NCBI GenBank assembly: GCA_012032075.1
Contig: JAAURU010000150.1
Location: 1 to 8,210 of the forward strand
Source of the DNA: Flavobacterium sp.
GTDB taxonomy: Bacteria > Bacteroidota > Bacteroidia > Flavobacteriales > Flavobacteriaceae
Length of the DNA: 8,210 nt
Direction of reading: 5' to 3'
The translations under genes and the position numbers were made by a program. This document shows positions 1 to 6,093 of the stretch, piece by piece (the first letter of the stretch is position 1; the number at the start of each line of letters is the position of its first letter). The notes below the pieces were generated by a model that was not told where the DNA came from, ran no database searches, and worked only from the letters and a program-made list of their open reading frames with translations.

Positions 1-43
1 TTGACAAAATCAGGTTTTTAAAAATATCTATAAATTGATAATA

Positions 44-1339
44 CTATTTTACTTTTAAAAAGTTTTTCACACCAGGAAAATAAGCAACATCTCCTAGTTC
101 TTCTTCGATACGTAATAGTTGATTGTATTTAGCCATCCTATCAGAACGAGAAGCAGAACCTGTTTTAATTTGTCCACAGTTCAGAGCTACCGCTAAATCA
201 GCAATTGTATTATCTTCTGTTTCTCCAGAACGATGAGACATTACCGATGTATAACCTGCATTATGAGCCATATTTACGGCTGCAATAGTTTCAGAAAGTG
301 TACCAATTTGATTTACTTTAATCAAAATTGAATTGGCAATTCCTTGAGAAATACCTTTTGATAGTCTTTCTACATTGGTAACAAATAAATCATCACCTAC
401 AAGTTGTACTTTATTACCAATTTTTTCTGTTAATAATTTCCAACCTTCCCAATCGTTTTCATCCATTCCATCTTCAATAGAAACAATTGGATATTTTGCT
501 GCTAATTCTGCCAAATAATCAACTTGCTCAGCAGAAGTTCTTACTTTACCTGTAGATCCTTCAAATTTTGAATAATCATATTTTCCATCCACATAAAATT
601 CGGCAGAAGCACAATCTAAAGCAACTTTTACATCTCCACCAAAAGTATAACCTGCATTTTCAACAGCTAATTTAATAGAATCTAAAGCATCTTCTGTTCC
701 ACCAGCTAAATTTGGAGCAAAACCACCTTCATCACCAACTGCAGTAGAAAGATGTCTATCATGTAATACTTTTTTTAGATTGTGAAAAATTTCAGTTCCC
801 ATTTGCATAGCATGAGTAAAAGAAGTTGCTTTTACTGGCATAATCATAAACTCTTGAAAAGCAATAGGAGCATCTGAGTGAGAACCACCGTTAATAATAT
901 TCATCATTGGCAGAGGTAGTGTATTTCCAGAAACTCCACCTACATAACGATATAAAGGTAAACCTAATTCATTTGCAGCGGCTTTGGCAACAGCCAAAGA
1001 AACTCCTAATATTGCATTTGCACCTAAATTTGATTTATTTGCAGTTCCATCCAAAGCAATCATCGTTTTATCGATTAAATTTTGCTCAAAAACAGATGTC
1101 CCAACTATTTCAGCCGCAATTTTAGTATTTACATTTTCAACTGCTTTTAAAACACCTTTTCCCATGTAGGCTTTTCCTCCATCACGCAACTCAACTGCTT
1201 CATGTTCTCCTGTAGAAGCTCCACTTGGTACAGCAGCTCTTCCTAGAATACCGTTTTCTGTTACAACATCTACTTCAACAGTTGGATTCCCTCTAGAATC
1301 TAATATTTGTCTTGCGTGAACTTTAATAATTATGCTCAT
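44..1339 (-). CDS. eno: Enolase (phosphopyruvate hydratase)
   Basis: Cytoplasmic glycolytic enzyme that interconverts 2-phosphoglycerate and phosphoenolpyruvate, with Mg2+. The 431 aa product has the usual family length and all key motifs: the SGAST loop at 39-43, the catalytic acid region GDEGGFAPN at 202-210 (Glu204), Mg ligands Asp242, Glu289 and Asp316, catalytic Lys341 in the signature ILIKVNQIGTLSET (338-351), the SHRSGETED segment at 368-376 and Lys392. I chose the ATG at 1337-1339, giving MSIIIKVHARQILDSRGNP, the normal enolase N-terminus. An upstream in-frame ATG would add 13 unconserved residues and would begin inside the promoter-like box at 1376-1383. It is the last gene in the window, 99 bases after carA. 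No terminator is seen in positions 1-43, so the transcript may continue into a gene outside the window. The leader has no clear Shine-Dalgarno sequence, as is common in Bacteroidota. Confidence 0.98.
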   Translation of the reverse strand: MSIIIKVHARQILDSRGNPTVEVDVVTENGILGRAAVPSGASTGEHEAVELRDGGKAYMGKGVLKAVENVNTKIAAEIVGTSVFEQNLIDKTMIALDGTANKSNLGANAILGVSLAVAKAAANELGLPLYRYVGGVSGNTLPLPMMNIINGGSHSDAPIAFQEFMIMPVKATSFTHAMQMGTEIFHNLKKVLHDRHLSTAVGDEGGFAPNLAGGTEDALDSIKLAVENAGYTFGGDVKVALDCASAEFYVDGKYDYSKFEGSTGKVRTSAEQVDYLAELAAKYPIVSIEDGMDENDWEGWKLLTEKIGNKVQLVGDDLFVTNVERLSKGISQGIANSILIKVNQIGTLSETIAAVNMAHNAGYTSVMSHRSGETEDNTIADLAVALNCGQIKTGSASRSDRMAKYNQLLRIEEELGDVAYFPGVKNFLKVK

Positions 1340-1375
1340 TTTATATTTTTTGGTTAAAATTTGTATGTATATAAA

Positions 1376-1383
1376 CAAATTTA
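1376..1383 (-). promoter_or_regulatory. Candidate -7 promoter box upstream of eno
   Basis: Read on the minus strand the site is TAAATTTG, an exact match to the Bacteroidota primary-sigma -7 consensus TAnnTTTG. It lies 36 bases upstream of the eno start codon and would give a leader of roughly 30 bases. I could not find a TTG-type -33 element at the expected distance, so support comes from the -7 match, its position in the carA-eno spacer, and the identical box upstream of carA. In A/T-rich DNA such an octamer can arise by chance. Confidence 0.4.
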
Positions 1384-1438
1384 AAATTAATACTGTTATA
1401 AATTTATGAAATTAAAAAAACTTATAAACGATAACGTT

Positions 1439-2548
1439 TTAGTTATTAGAAGATTTGATATTTTCTATAAATTGATCAAAAAGATAAGATGAATCGTGTG
1501 GCCCAGGACTAGCTTCGGGATGGTATTGAACTGAAAAACAGTTTTTATTTTTCATTTTCATTCCTGCGACAGTTCCATCATTCAAATGTTGGTGTGTTAA
1601 TTCAAAATCTAGATTATTTTGCAAATCTTCTTTGACTACAGTAAAACCATGATTTTGAGAAGTTATTTCACCTTTACCTGTAATTAGATTTTTTACAGGA
1701 TGATTTATACCTCTATGACCATTAAACATCTTATATGTTTTAATTCCATTTGCCAAAGCTATTACTTGATGTCCTAAACAAATTCCAAAAAGGGGTTTAT
1801 TTTCAGTTAAAATATCACGTGCTACTTGTTGGGCTCCAATTAATGGTTCAGGATCACCAGGTCCGTTTGAGAGAAAATAACCATTAGGATTGAAAGCTTT
1901 CATCTCTTCAAAAGTAGTGTTGAATGGAAAAACTTTTATATAACAATCTCTTTTCGCTAAATTTCTAAGAATATTTGTTTTTATTCCTAAATCAAGTGCA
2001 GAAATTTTATAGGTTGCATTTTCATTTCCAAAGAAATAAGGTTCTTTTGCAGAAACTTTTGAAGCCAATTCCAATCCGTTCATATTTGGAATATCTGCTA
2101 ACATTTTTTGCAATTCCTCTATAGATTTTCCATCTGTAGAAATCACTGCATTCATTGCACCATTGTCTCTAATATAACTTACTAAAGCTCTAGTATCTAC
2201 ATCAGAAATAACAATTAAATTTTGAGTTTTTAAATAATCATAAAGACTTCCAGAAGCATCTTCTCTTGAATAATTAAAACTAAAATTTTTACAAACCAAT
2301 CCAGAAATTTTAACCCCATTTGATTCCACTTCATTTTCATTAACTCCATAATTACCAATGTGAGCATTAGTTGTAACCATTATTTGTCCAAAATAAGAAG
2401 GATCTGTAAAAATTTCTTGATAACCGGTAGTTCCAGTATTAAAGGCTACTTCACCAAAAGTAGTTCCTTCTATTCCAATTGATTTTCCATGAAAAATTGT
2501 ACCATCTTTTAATAATAAGACTGCTTTAGAACGATTATTGTATTTCAT
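1439..2548 (-). CDS. carA: Carbamoyl-phosphate synthase small (glutaminase) subunit
   Basis: Glutamine amidotransferase subunit of carbamoyl-phosphate synthase. It hydrolyses glutamine and passes ammonia to the large subunit (carB, not in this window), feeding pyrimidine and arginine synthesis in the cytoplasm. The product is 369 aa, close to the usual length. The N-terminal CPSase small-chain domain covers about residues 8-140 and contains FNTGTTGYQE (36-45). The C-terminal class I glutaminase domain covers about 182-360, with the nucleophile Cys257 in FGICLGHQ (254-261) and the rest of the triad in HPEASPGPHD (343-352; His343 and Glu345). The catalytic set is complete, so the enzyme should be active. 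It follows the ribosomal operon but is separated from rplQ by a strong terminator and has its own candidate promoter, so it is probably transcribed independently. The start at 2546-2548 gives the usual short tail before the first conserved strand (AVLLLKDGTIFHG). Confidence 0.97.
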   Translation of the reverse strand: MKYNNRSKAVLLLKDGTIFHGKSIGIEGTTFGEVAFNTGTTGYQEIFTDPSYFGQIMVTTNAHIGNYGVNENEVESNGVKISGLVCKNFSFNYSREDASGSLYDYLKTQNLIVISDVDTRALVSYIRDNGAMNAVISTDGKSIEELQKMLADIPNMNGLELASKVSAKEPYFFGNENATYKISALDLGIKTNILRNLAKRDCYIKVFPFNTTFEEMKAFNPNGYFLSNGPGDPEPLIGAQQVARDILTENKPLFGICLGHQVIALANGIKTYKMFNGHRGINHPVKNLITGKGEITSQNHGFTVVKEDLQNNLDFELTHQHLNDGTVAGMKMKNKNCFSVQYHPEASPGPHDSSYLFDQFIENIKSSNN

Positions 2549-2619
2549 TTTGTAGTTAGATTTTATATTTTAATGTGATGCTACCAAATAAGGATACATC
2601 TAGTATGTTGTTGTTTTTG

Positions 2620-2627
2620 CAAATTTA
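2620..2627 (-). promoter_or_regulatory. Candidate -7 promoter box upstream of carA
   Basis: The minus strand reads TAAATTTG, matching the Bacteroidota TAnnTTTG -7 consensus and identical to the box upstream of eno. It lies between the rplQ terminator and carA, 71 bases upstream of the carA start, giving a leader of about 65 bases. No convincing TTG-type -33 element is visible upstream; that stretch is mostly A/T runs. I see no clear pyrimidine-responsive attenuator in the leader. Confidence 0.4.
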
Positions 2628-2654
2628 TAGTAAAAAAATGATTTAAAAAATTAT

Positions 2655-2691
2655 AAAAAAAAGGATAAACCGATTAAAGTTTATCCTTTTT
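2655..2691 (-). terminator. Intrinsic terminator at the end of the ribosomal protein operon
   Basis: A perfect 13-base inverted repeat pairs 2658-2670 with 2679-2691 across an 8-base loop (2671-2678). The core of the stem is GGATAAAC/GTTTATCC. On the minus strand the hairpin is followed directly by a run of eight T (2655-2662 on the complement), a classic Rho-independent terminator. It lies 25 bases after the rplQ stop codon. The A/T flanks make it nearly symmetric, so it could also stop plus-strand transcription, but there is no plus-strand gene here. Confidence 0.88.
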
Positions 2692-2715
2692 ATATTTAAA
2701 ATCATCTTTTCATGA

Positions 2716-3207
2716 TTATTCTGTTACTTCAGTGTTTTCAGAAGTTTCAGCAGCTGGTGCTTCTTTAACAGGAGCAGCATCTGATTTCTTAGCTCTACTA
2801 CGACGAGTAGTTACTTTCTTTTCTTCTTTTTTACCACCTGTGTACAATGTATTGAAATCTACAAGTTCAATCATTGCCATATCAGCGTTATCACCTAAAC
2901 GATTACCCATTTTAATGATACGAGTGTATCCACCTGGTCGATCAGCTACTTTTGCAGCAACTTCTCTAAATAATTCAGTAACTGCATATTTGTTTCTTAA
3001 GTAAGCAAAAACGATACGTCTATTATGAGTAGTATCTTCTTTAGATTTTGTTACTAAAGGTTCAACAAACTGCTTCAAAGCTTTTGCTTTAGCAACTGTA
3101 GTATTAATACGCTTATGTTCTATTAAAGAACAAGCCATATTAGCTAACATAGCAGCTCTGTGTCCTTTTTGTCTGCTTAAGTGATTGAATTTTTTTCCGT
3201 GTCTCAT
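2716..3207 (-). CDS. rplQ: 50S ribosomal protein L17
   Basis: Large-subunit ribosomal protein that binds 23S rRNA near the polypeptide exit tunnel. The conserved core, about residues 1-122, starts MRHGKKFNHLSRQKGHR and includes RINTTVAKAKALKQFVEPL (33-51) and the GGYTRIIKMGNRLGDNADMA segment (92-111). The product is 163 aa, longer than the E. coli protein (127 aa). The extra 40 residues form a lysine-rich then acidic, alanine-rich tail (KKEEKK, RRSRAKKSD, then EAPAAETSENTEVTE), probably disordered; such tails are common in Bacteroidota L17. It is the last gene of the ribosomal operon, 62 bases after rpoA, and is followed by the terminator at 2655-2691. Confidence 0.97.
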   Translation of the reverse strand: MRHGKKFNHLSRQKGHRAAMLANMACSLIEHKRINTTVAKAKALKQFVEPLVTKSKEDTTHNRRIVFAYLRNKYAVTELFREVAAKVADRPGGYTRIIKMGNRLGDNADMAMIELVDFNTLYTGGKKEEKKVTTRRSRAKKSDAAPVKEAPAAETSENTEVTE

Positions 3208-3223
3208 GACCTTTTTATTTAAC

Positions 3224-3265
3224 CTTCATCTTGCTACAATCCTCTTTGGAGAGCAAAATATGAAG
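3224..3265 (-). other. Intercistronic hairpin between rpoA and rplQ
   Basis: An imperfect inverted repeat fills most of the rpoA-rplQ spacer. CTTCAT (3224-3229) pairs with ATGAAG (3260-3265), TTGCT (3231-3235) with AGCAA (3252-3256), and TCC (3240-3242) with GGA (3248-3250) around a five-base loop. Small asymmetric interior loops separate the three helices. No T run follows, so it is not a terminator. It could affect mRNA processing or rplQ translation; that role is inference from position only. Confidence 0.45.
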
Positions 3266-3269
3266 TAAT

Positions 3270-4262
3270 TTATTCTTTATCTAATTTATATTTACCTAAA
3301 TCCATTCCGAAATTAAGCCCTTTTGCAGCAACTAGTTCATCAAGTTCTGTTAAAGATTTTTTTCCAAAATTACGGAATTTCATCAAGTCATTTTTATTAA
3401 AAGAAACTAAGTCTCCGAGTGTGTCAACTTCAGCCGCTTTTAAACAATTTAATGCTCTAACCGATAAATCCATGTCCACAAGTTTAGTTTTCAATAACTG
3501 TCTCATGTGTAATGACTCTTCATCATAAGATTCAGTTTGAGCTATTTCATCAGCCTCAAGTGTAATTCTCTCATCAGAAAACAACATAAAATGGTGAATC
3601 AACGTTTTAGCCGCTTCAGTTAATGCATCTTTTGGATGAATAGAACCATCTGTAATGATTTCAAAAACTAATTTTTCATAATCCGTTTTTTGTTCCACAC
3701 GAAAGTTCTCGATACTATATTTTACATTCTTTACAGGTGTATAAATAGAATCTGTATAAATTGTTCCAATAGGTGCGTTTGATTTTTTGTTTTCTTCAGC
3801 AGGAACATACCCTCTACCTTTTTCGATAGACAATTCCATGTTGATAGTTGTTTTGCTATCAAGATTACAAATTACAAAGTCAGGATTTAAAACTTGAAAT
3901 CCAGAAATAAATTTTTGAAAATCACCTGCTGTAATTTGTTCTTTTCCTGAAAGAGATATTGAAACTGATTCATTATCTATATCTTCAATTTGTCTTTTAA
4001 AACGAACTTGTTTAAGATTTAAGATAATTTCAGTTACATCTTCTACAACTCCAGAAATAGTTGAAAACTCATGTTCAACTCCTTCTATTCTAACAGATGT
4101 AATAGCGTATCCTTCTAGTGAAGATAGTAAAACTCTTCTTAATGCATTACCAACAGTCAATCCGTAACCAGGTTCTAAAGGTCTAAATTCAAATTTACCT
4201 TCAAAATCGGTTGAATCGATCATGATAACTTTATCGGGCTTTTGAAAATTAAATAATGCCAT
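3270..4262 (-). CDS. rpoA: DNA-directed RNA polymerase subunit alpha
   Basis: The alpha subunit dimerises to nucleate assembly of RNA polymerase, and its C-terminal domain contacts UP elements and activators. The product is 330 aa, the usual length. The N-terminal domain, about 1-235, includes the assembly motif RPLEPGYGLTVGNALRRVLL (27-46). A flexible acidic linker at about 236-252 leads to the alpha-CTD, about 253-320, with two helix-hairpin-helix-like segments: MDLSVRALNCLKAAEV (264-279) and KFRNFGKKSLTELDEL (295-310). Arg269 corresponds by motif alignment to E. coli Arg265, the main DNA contact, so UP-element binding looks preserved. It lies 20 bases after rpsD and 62 bases before rplQ in the operon. 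The start at 4260-4262 matches the common Bacteroidota N-terminus MALFNFQKPDKV. Confidence 0.98.
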   Translation of the reverse strand: MALFNFQKPDKVIMIDSTDFEGKFEFRPLEPGYGLTVGNALRRVLLSSLEGYAITSVRIEGVEHEFSTISGVVEDVTEIILNLKQVRFKRQIEDIDNESVSISLSGKEQITAGDFQKFISGFQVLNPDFVICNLDSKTTINMELSIEKGRGYVPAEENKKSNAPIGTIYTDSIYTPVKNVKYSIENFRVEQKTDYEKLVFEIITDGSIHPKDALTEAAKTLIHHFMLFSDERITLEADEIAQTESYDEESLHMRQLLKTKLVDMDLSVRALNCLKAAEVDTLGDLVSFNKNDLMKFRNFGKKSLTELDELVAAKGLNFGMDLGKYKLDKE

Positions 4263-4282
4263 ATTTCGACTAAAGTCAGTTT

Positions 4283-4888
4283 TTATTTGTTATACAACTC
4301 AACGATTAGTTGCTCTTTAATATTTTCTGGAATCTGAAGTCTTTGAGGAACAGAAACAAAAGTACCTTCTTTTGTATCGTTATTCCAAGTAATCCACTCA
4401 TAAACTTGAGAAGAATTAGATAAAGATCTATCAATAGCTTCAAGAGATTTAGATTTTTCACGAACAGCTACTTTATCACCAGCTTTTAAGTGATAAGAAG
4501 GTACGTTTACTAATTCTCCATTTACAGTAATATGTCTGTGAGATACAATTTGACGAGCTGCTCTACGAGAAGGAGCAATACCCATTCTGTAAACTACGTT
4601 ATCTAAACGAGCCTCACATAATTGAAGTAATATTTCACCTGTTACTCCAGAAGCAGCAGATGCTTTTTCAAATAAATTTCTGAATTGACGCTCTAATATA
4701 CCATAAGTATATTTTGCTTTTTGCTTTTCCATTAATTGGACAGCATATTCAGATTTTTTACCTCTTTTTTTAGCCAAACCATGTTGTCCAGGAGGGTAAT
4801 TTCTTTTTTCGAAGGCTTTGTCTTCTCCGAATATTGCTTCACCAAATTTACGAGCAATTTTAGTTTTTGGACCAGTATATCTTGCCAT
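4283..4888 (-). CDS. rpsD: 30S ribosomal protein S4
   Basis: Primary 16S rRNA-binding protein that nucleates assembly of the 30S body; in several bacteria it also represses its own operon through an mRNA leader. The product is 201 aa, the normal length. It begins MARYTGPKTKIARKFGEAIF and carries the NYPPGQHG motif at 30-37, followed by the S4 RNA-binding domain at about 94-155 (RLDNVVYRMGIAPSRRAARQ at 94-113, HRHITVNGELV at 117-127). The N-terminal region has no cysteine, so this is the zinc-free form of S4. The only Cys is at 91. The gene is intact even though two nearby genes carry frameshifts. The 86-base spacer upstream is large for this operon and contains a foldable element described separately. 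Confidence 0.98.
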   Translation of the reverse strand: MARYTGPKTKIARKFGEAIFGEDKAFEKRNYPPGQHGLAKKRGKKSEYAVQLMEKQKAKYTYGILERQFRNLFEKASAASGVTGEILLQLCEARLDNVVYRMGIAPSRRAARQIVSHRHITVNGELVNVPSYHLKAGDKVAVREKSKSLEAIDRSLSNSSQVYEWITWNNDTKEGTFVSVPQRLQIPENIKEQLIVELYNK

Positions 4889-4902
4889 TTTTTAATTAAT
4901 TA

Positions 4903-4958
4903 AGATAGTGATTATGAATTCAGGTCAAATAAATCCTTCGATAATCGTTACTCTATCT
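4903..4958 (-). promoter_or_regulatory. Possible structured leader of rpsD
   Basis: The spacer between rpsK and rpsD contains an imperfect long-range hairpin. AGATAG (4903-4908) pairs with CTATCT (4953-4958), and GATTAT (4910-4915) pairs with ATAATC (4941-4946). An asymmetric interior loop of one base versus six lies between the helices, and a 25-base apical loop spans 4916-4940. The element ends 14 bases upstream of the rpsD start codon. No terminator-like T run follows. S4 is a known autoregulator through mRNA structure in E. coli and B. subtilis, so an S4-responsive leader is a reasonable hypothesis, but the pairing is A/T-rich and unproven. Confidence 0.4.
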
Positions 4959-4974
4959 AGGTTATACTTATAAA

Positions 4975-5357
4975 TTATACTCTTCTTCTTTTTGGAGGTC
5001 TACATCCATTATGAGGCATTGGAGTTACGTCAATGATTTCAGACACTTCAATTCCACCATTGTGTATTGAACGAATTGCTGATTCTCTTCCGTTTCCAGG
5101 ACCTTTTACGTAAACTTTTACTTTTTAAGCCCAGCCTCAAGAGCTACTTTTGCACAATCTTCTGCTGCCATTTGAGCTGCATATGGAGTATTCTTTTTAG
5201 AACCTCTAAAGCCCATTTTACCTGCTGAAGACCAAGAAATTACTTCTCCTTTCTTATTAGTTAAAGAAATAATGATGTTGTTAAAAGTAGCATTAATATG
5301 TGCTTCTCCTGTAGATTCAACGATAACTTTACGTTTTTTTGTTGTTGCCTTAGCCAT
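4975..5357 (-). CDS. rpsK: 30S ribosomal protein S11, interrupted by a one-base frameshift
   Basis: S11 forms part of the 30S platform and binds the 690 and 790 regions of 16S rRNA near the E-site mRNA path. The frame from 5357 encodes 79 residues (MAKATTKKRKVIVESTGEAH at 1-20; ITNA-type core TFNNIIISLTNKKGE; RGSKKNTPYAAQMAAEDCA at 51-69), then meets TAA at 5118-5120 immediately after LKK. The missing C-terminus is intact one frame over, from 5121 down to the stop at 4975-4977: 48 residues beginning VKVYVKGPGNGRES and ending with the hallmark PHNGCRPPKRRRV. Together they make 127 aa, the expected length. The break is at the T run 5122-5126 (five bases on the plus strand where six are needed). 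S11 is essential, so a sequence error is most likely; recoding is a less likely alternative. It starts 11 bases after rpsM. Confidence 0.93.
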
Positions 5358-5368
5358 ATTACTTACTA

Positions 5369-5743
5369 TTATTTAGTTGCTTTTTTCTTGTTAGCAACAG
5401 TTTTTCTTTTACCTTTTCTAGTTCTAGAGTTGTTTTTAGTTCTTTGACCTCTTAATGGAAGTCCCGCTCTATGACGAATACCTCTTTGACATCCAATATC
5501 CATTAAACGTTTAATGTTTAATTGAATTTCTGAACGCAATTCACCTTCAATTTTGAAATAAGAAACAGCATCACGAATTCCGCTGATTTCATCATCATTC
5601 CAATCTTGAACTTTTTTGTCTTCGCTAACTTGAGCTGTAGCTAAAATCTCTTTAGCTCTGCTACTGCCAATACCAAATATGTATGTTAATGCAATAACGC
5701 CTCTTTTCTGTTTAGGTATATCTACCCCTGCAATTCTTGCCAT
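5369..5743 (-). CDS. rpsM: 30S ribosomal protein S13
   Basis: Head protein of the 30S subunit that contacts the P-site tRNA and forms intersubunit bridges with the 50S subunit. The product is 124 aa, the normal length, starting MARIAGVDIPKQKRGVIALT. It has the helix-two-turn-helix motif YIFGIGSSRAKEIL (21-34) and the C-terminal signature GCQRGIRHRAGLPLRGQRT (84-102), followed by a lysine-rich tail that reaches the decoding centre. The coding sequence includes an intact AAAAAAG run at EDKKV (about codons 41-45), the same sequence context that has lost a base in the two neighbouring genes. It starts two bases after the rpmJ stop. An AGGATA sequence at the end of rpmJ is a possible ribosome-binding site. 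Confidence 0.98.
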   Translation of the reverse strand: MARIAGVDIPKQKRGVIALTYIFGIGSSRAKEILATAQVSEDKKVQDWNDDEISGIRDAVSYFKIEGELRSEIQLNIKRLMDIGCQRGIRHRAGLPLRGQRTKNNSRTRKGKRKTVANKKKATK

Positions 5744-5745
5744 AA

Positions 5746-5861
5746 TTATCCTTGTCTTTGTTTAAATCTAGGATTCTTTTTGTTAATCACGTATAATCTT
5801 CCTTTTCTACGTACTATAATGCACTCGGCACTTCTCTTTTTACTGATGCTCTTACTTTCAT
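5746..5861 (-). CDS. rpmJ: 50S ribosomal protein L36, interrupted by a one-base frameshift
   Basis: Smallest large-subunit ribosomal protein, which organises 23S rRNA near the L7/L12 stalk base. From the ATG at 5859-5861 the frame gives MKVRASVK and then runs out of frame to TAG at 5814-5816, after only 15 codons. Adding one base at the T run 5837-5841 gives a complete 38 aa protein: MKVRASVKKRSAECIIVRRK for 1-20, then GRLYVINKKNPRFKQRQG, with the stop at 5746-5748. It matches L36 along its full length. It is the zinc-free type: of the ligand positions Cys11, Cys14, Cys27 and His33, only Cys14 remains (Ser, Asn and Phe elsewhere). It lies between infA (11 bases) and rpsM (2 bases), the standard place. 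The break has the same form as the one in rpsK, so sequence error is likely. Confidence 0.92.
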
Positions 5862-5872
5862 TTTACTAGCTT

Positions 5873-6088
5873 TTAGTATCTATATGTAATTCTTGCTTTC
5901 GACAAATCATAAGGACTCATTTCAAGTTTTACCTTGTCTCCTGGTAATAATTTAATGTAATGCATACGCATCTTACCAGAAATATGAGCAATTACAACGT
6001 GTCCATTTTCTAACTCTACACGAAACATAGCATTTGATAATGCTTCTACAATTGTTCCGTCTTGTTCTATTGCTGATTGTTTTGCCAT
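5873..6088 (-). CDS. infA: Translation initiation factor IF-1
   Basis: Binds the ribosomal A site during initiation, helping IF-2 and IF-3 select the initiator tRNA. The product is 71 aa and consists of a single S1-like OB-fold. It begins MAKQSAIEQDGTIVEALSNA, contains the core GHVVIAHISGKMR (29-41) and ends with PYDLSKARITYRY, as is typical for IF-1. It follows secY with a gap of only 5 bases, with no map or adk gene between them as found in some other bacteria. No Shine-Dalgarno sequence is seen before the start codon; the gap is A/T-rich. Confidence 0.98.
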   Translation of the reverse strand: MAKQSAIEQDGTIVEALSNAMFRVELENGHVVIAHISGKMRMHYIKLLPGDKVKLEMSPYDLSKARITYRY

Positions 6089-6093
6089 AAATA

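Noticed and set aside
1..43. Possible promoter or terminator downstream of eno
   Set aside because: The minus strand has TGATTTTG, one mismatch from TAnnTTTG, but the spacer is truncated by the window and has no -33 element, stem or T run to support either call.
907..1169. Two plus-strand open frames of 72 and 61 codons opposite eno
   Set aside because: They are antisense to a perfectly conserved enolase coding region, show no recognisable motif or start context, and have the low-complexity composition expected of shadows.
1340..1378. N-terminal extension of enolase from an upstream ATG at 1376-1378
   Set aside because: The extra 13 residues are not part of enolase, and the ATG lies within the candidate promoter box; the ATG at 1337-1339 gives the conserved start.
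1414..1439. Possible terminator after carA: AAACG/CGTTT stem with loop ATAA and a nearby T7 run
   Set aside because: The stem is only five base pairs with two G-C pairs, overlaps the carA stop, and the T run is separated from it by several bases; too weak to call.
2732..3004. A 90-codon plus-strand open frame opposite rplQ
   Set aside because: It is the complement of the L17 coding sequence and its alanine- and serine-rich tail; it has no promoter, ribosome-binding site or known domain.
4975..5861. Reading rpsK and rpmJ as true pseudogenes
   Set aside because: Both encode essential or near-essential ribosomal proteins, sit in an intact operon, and show no decay beyond one missing base each, so inactivation is less likely than sequence error or recoding.
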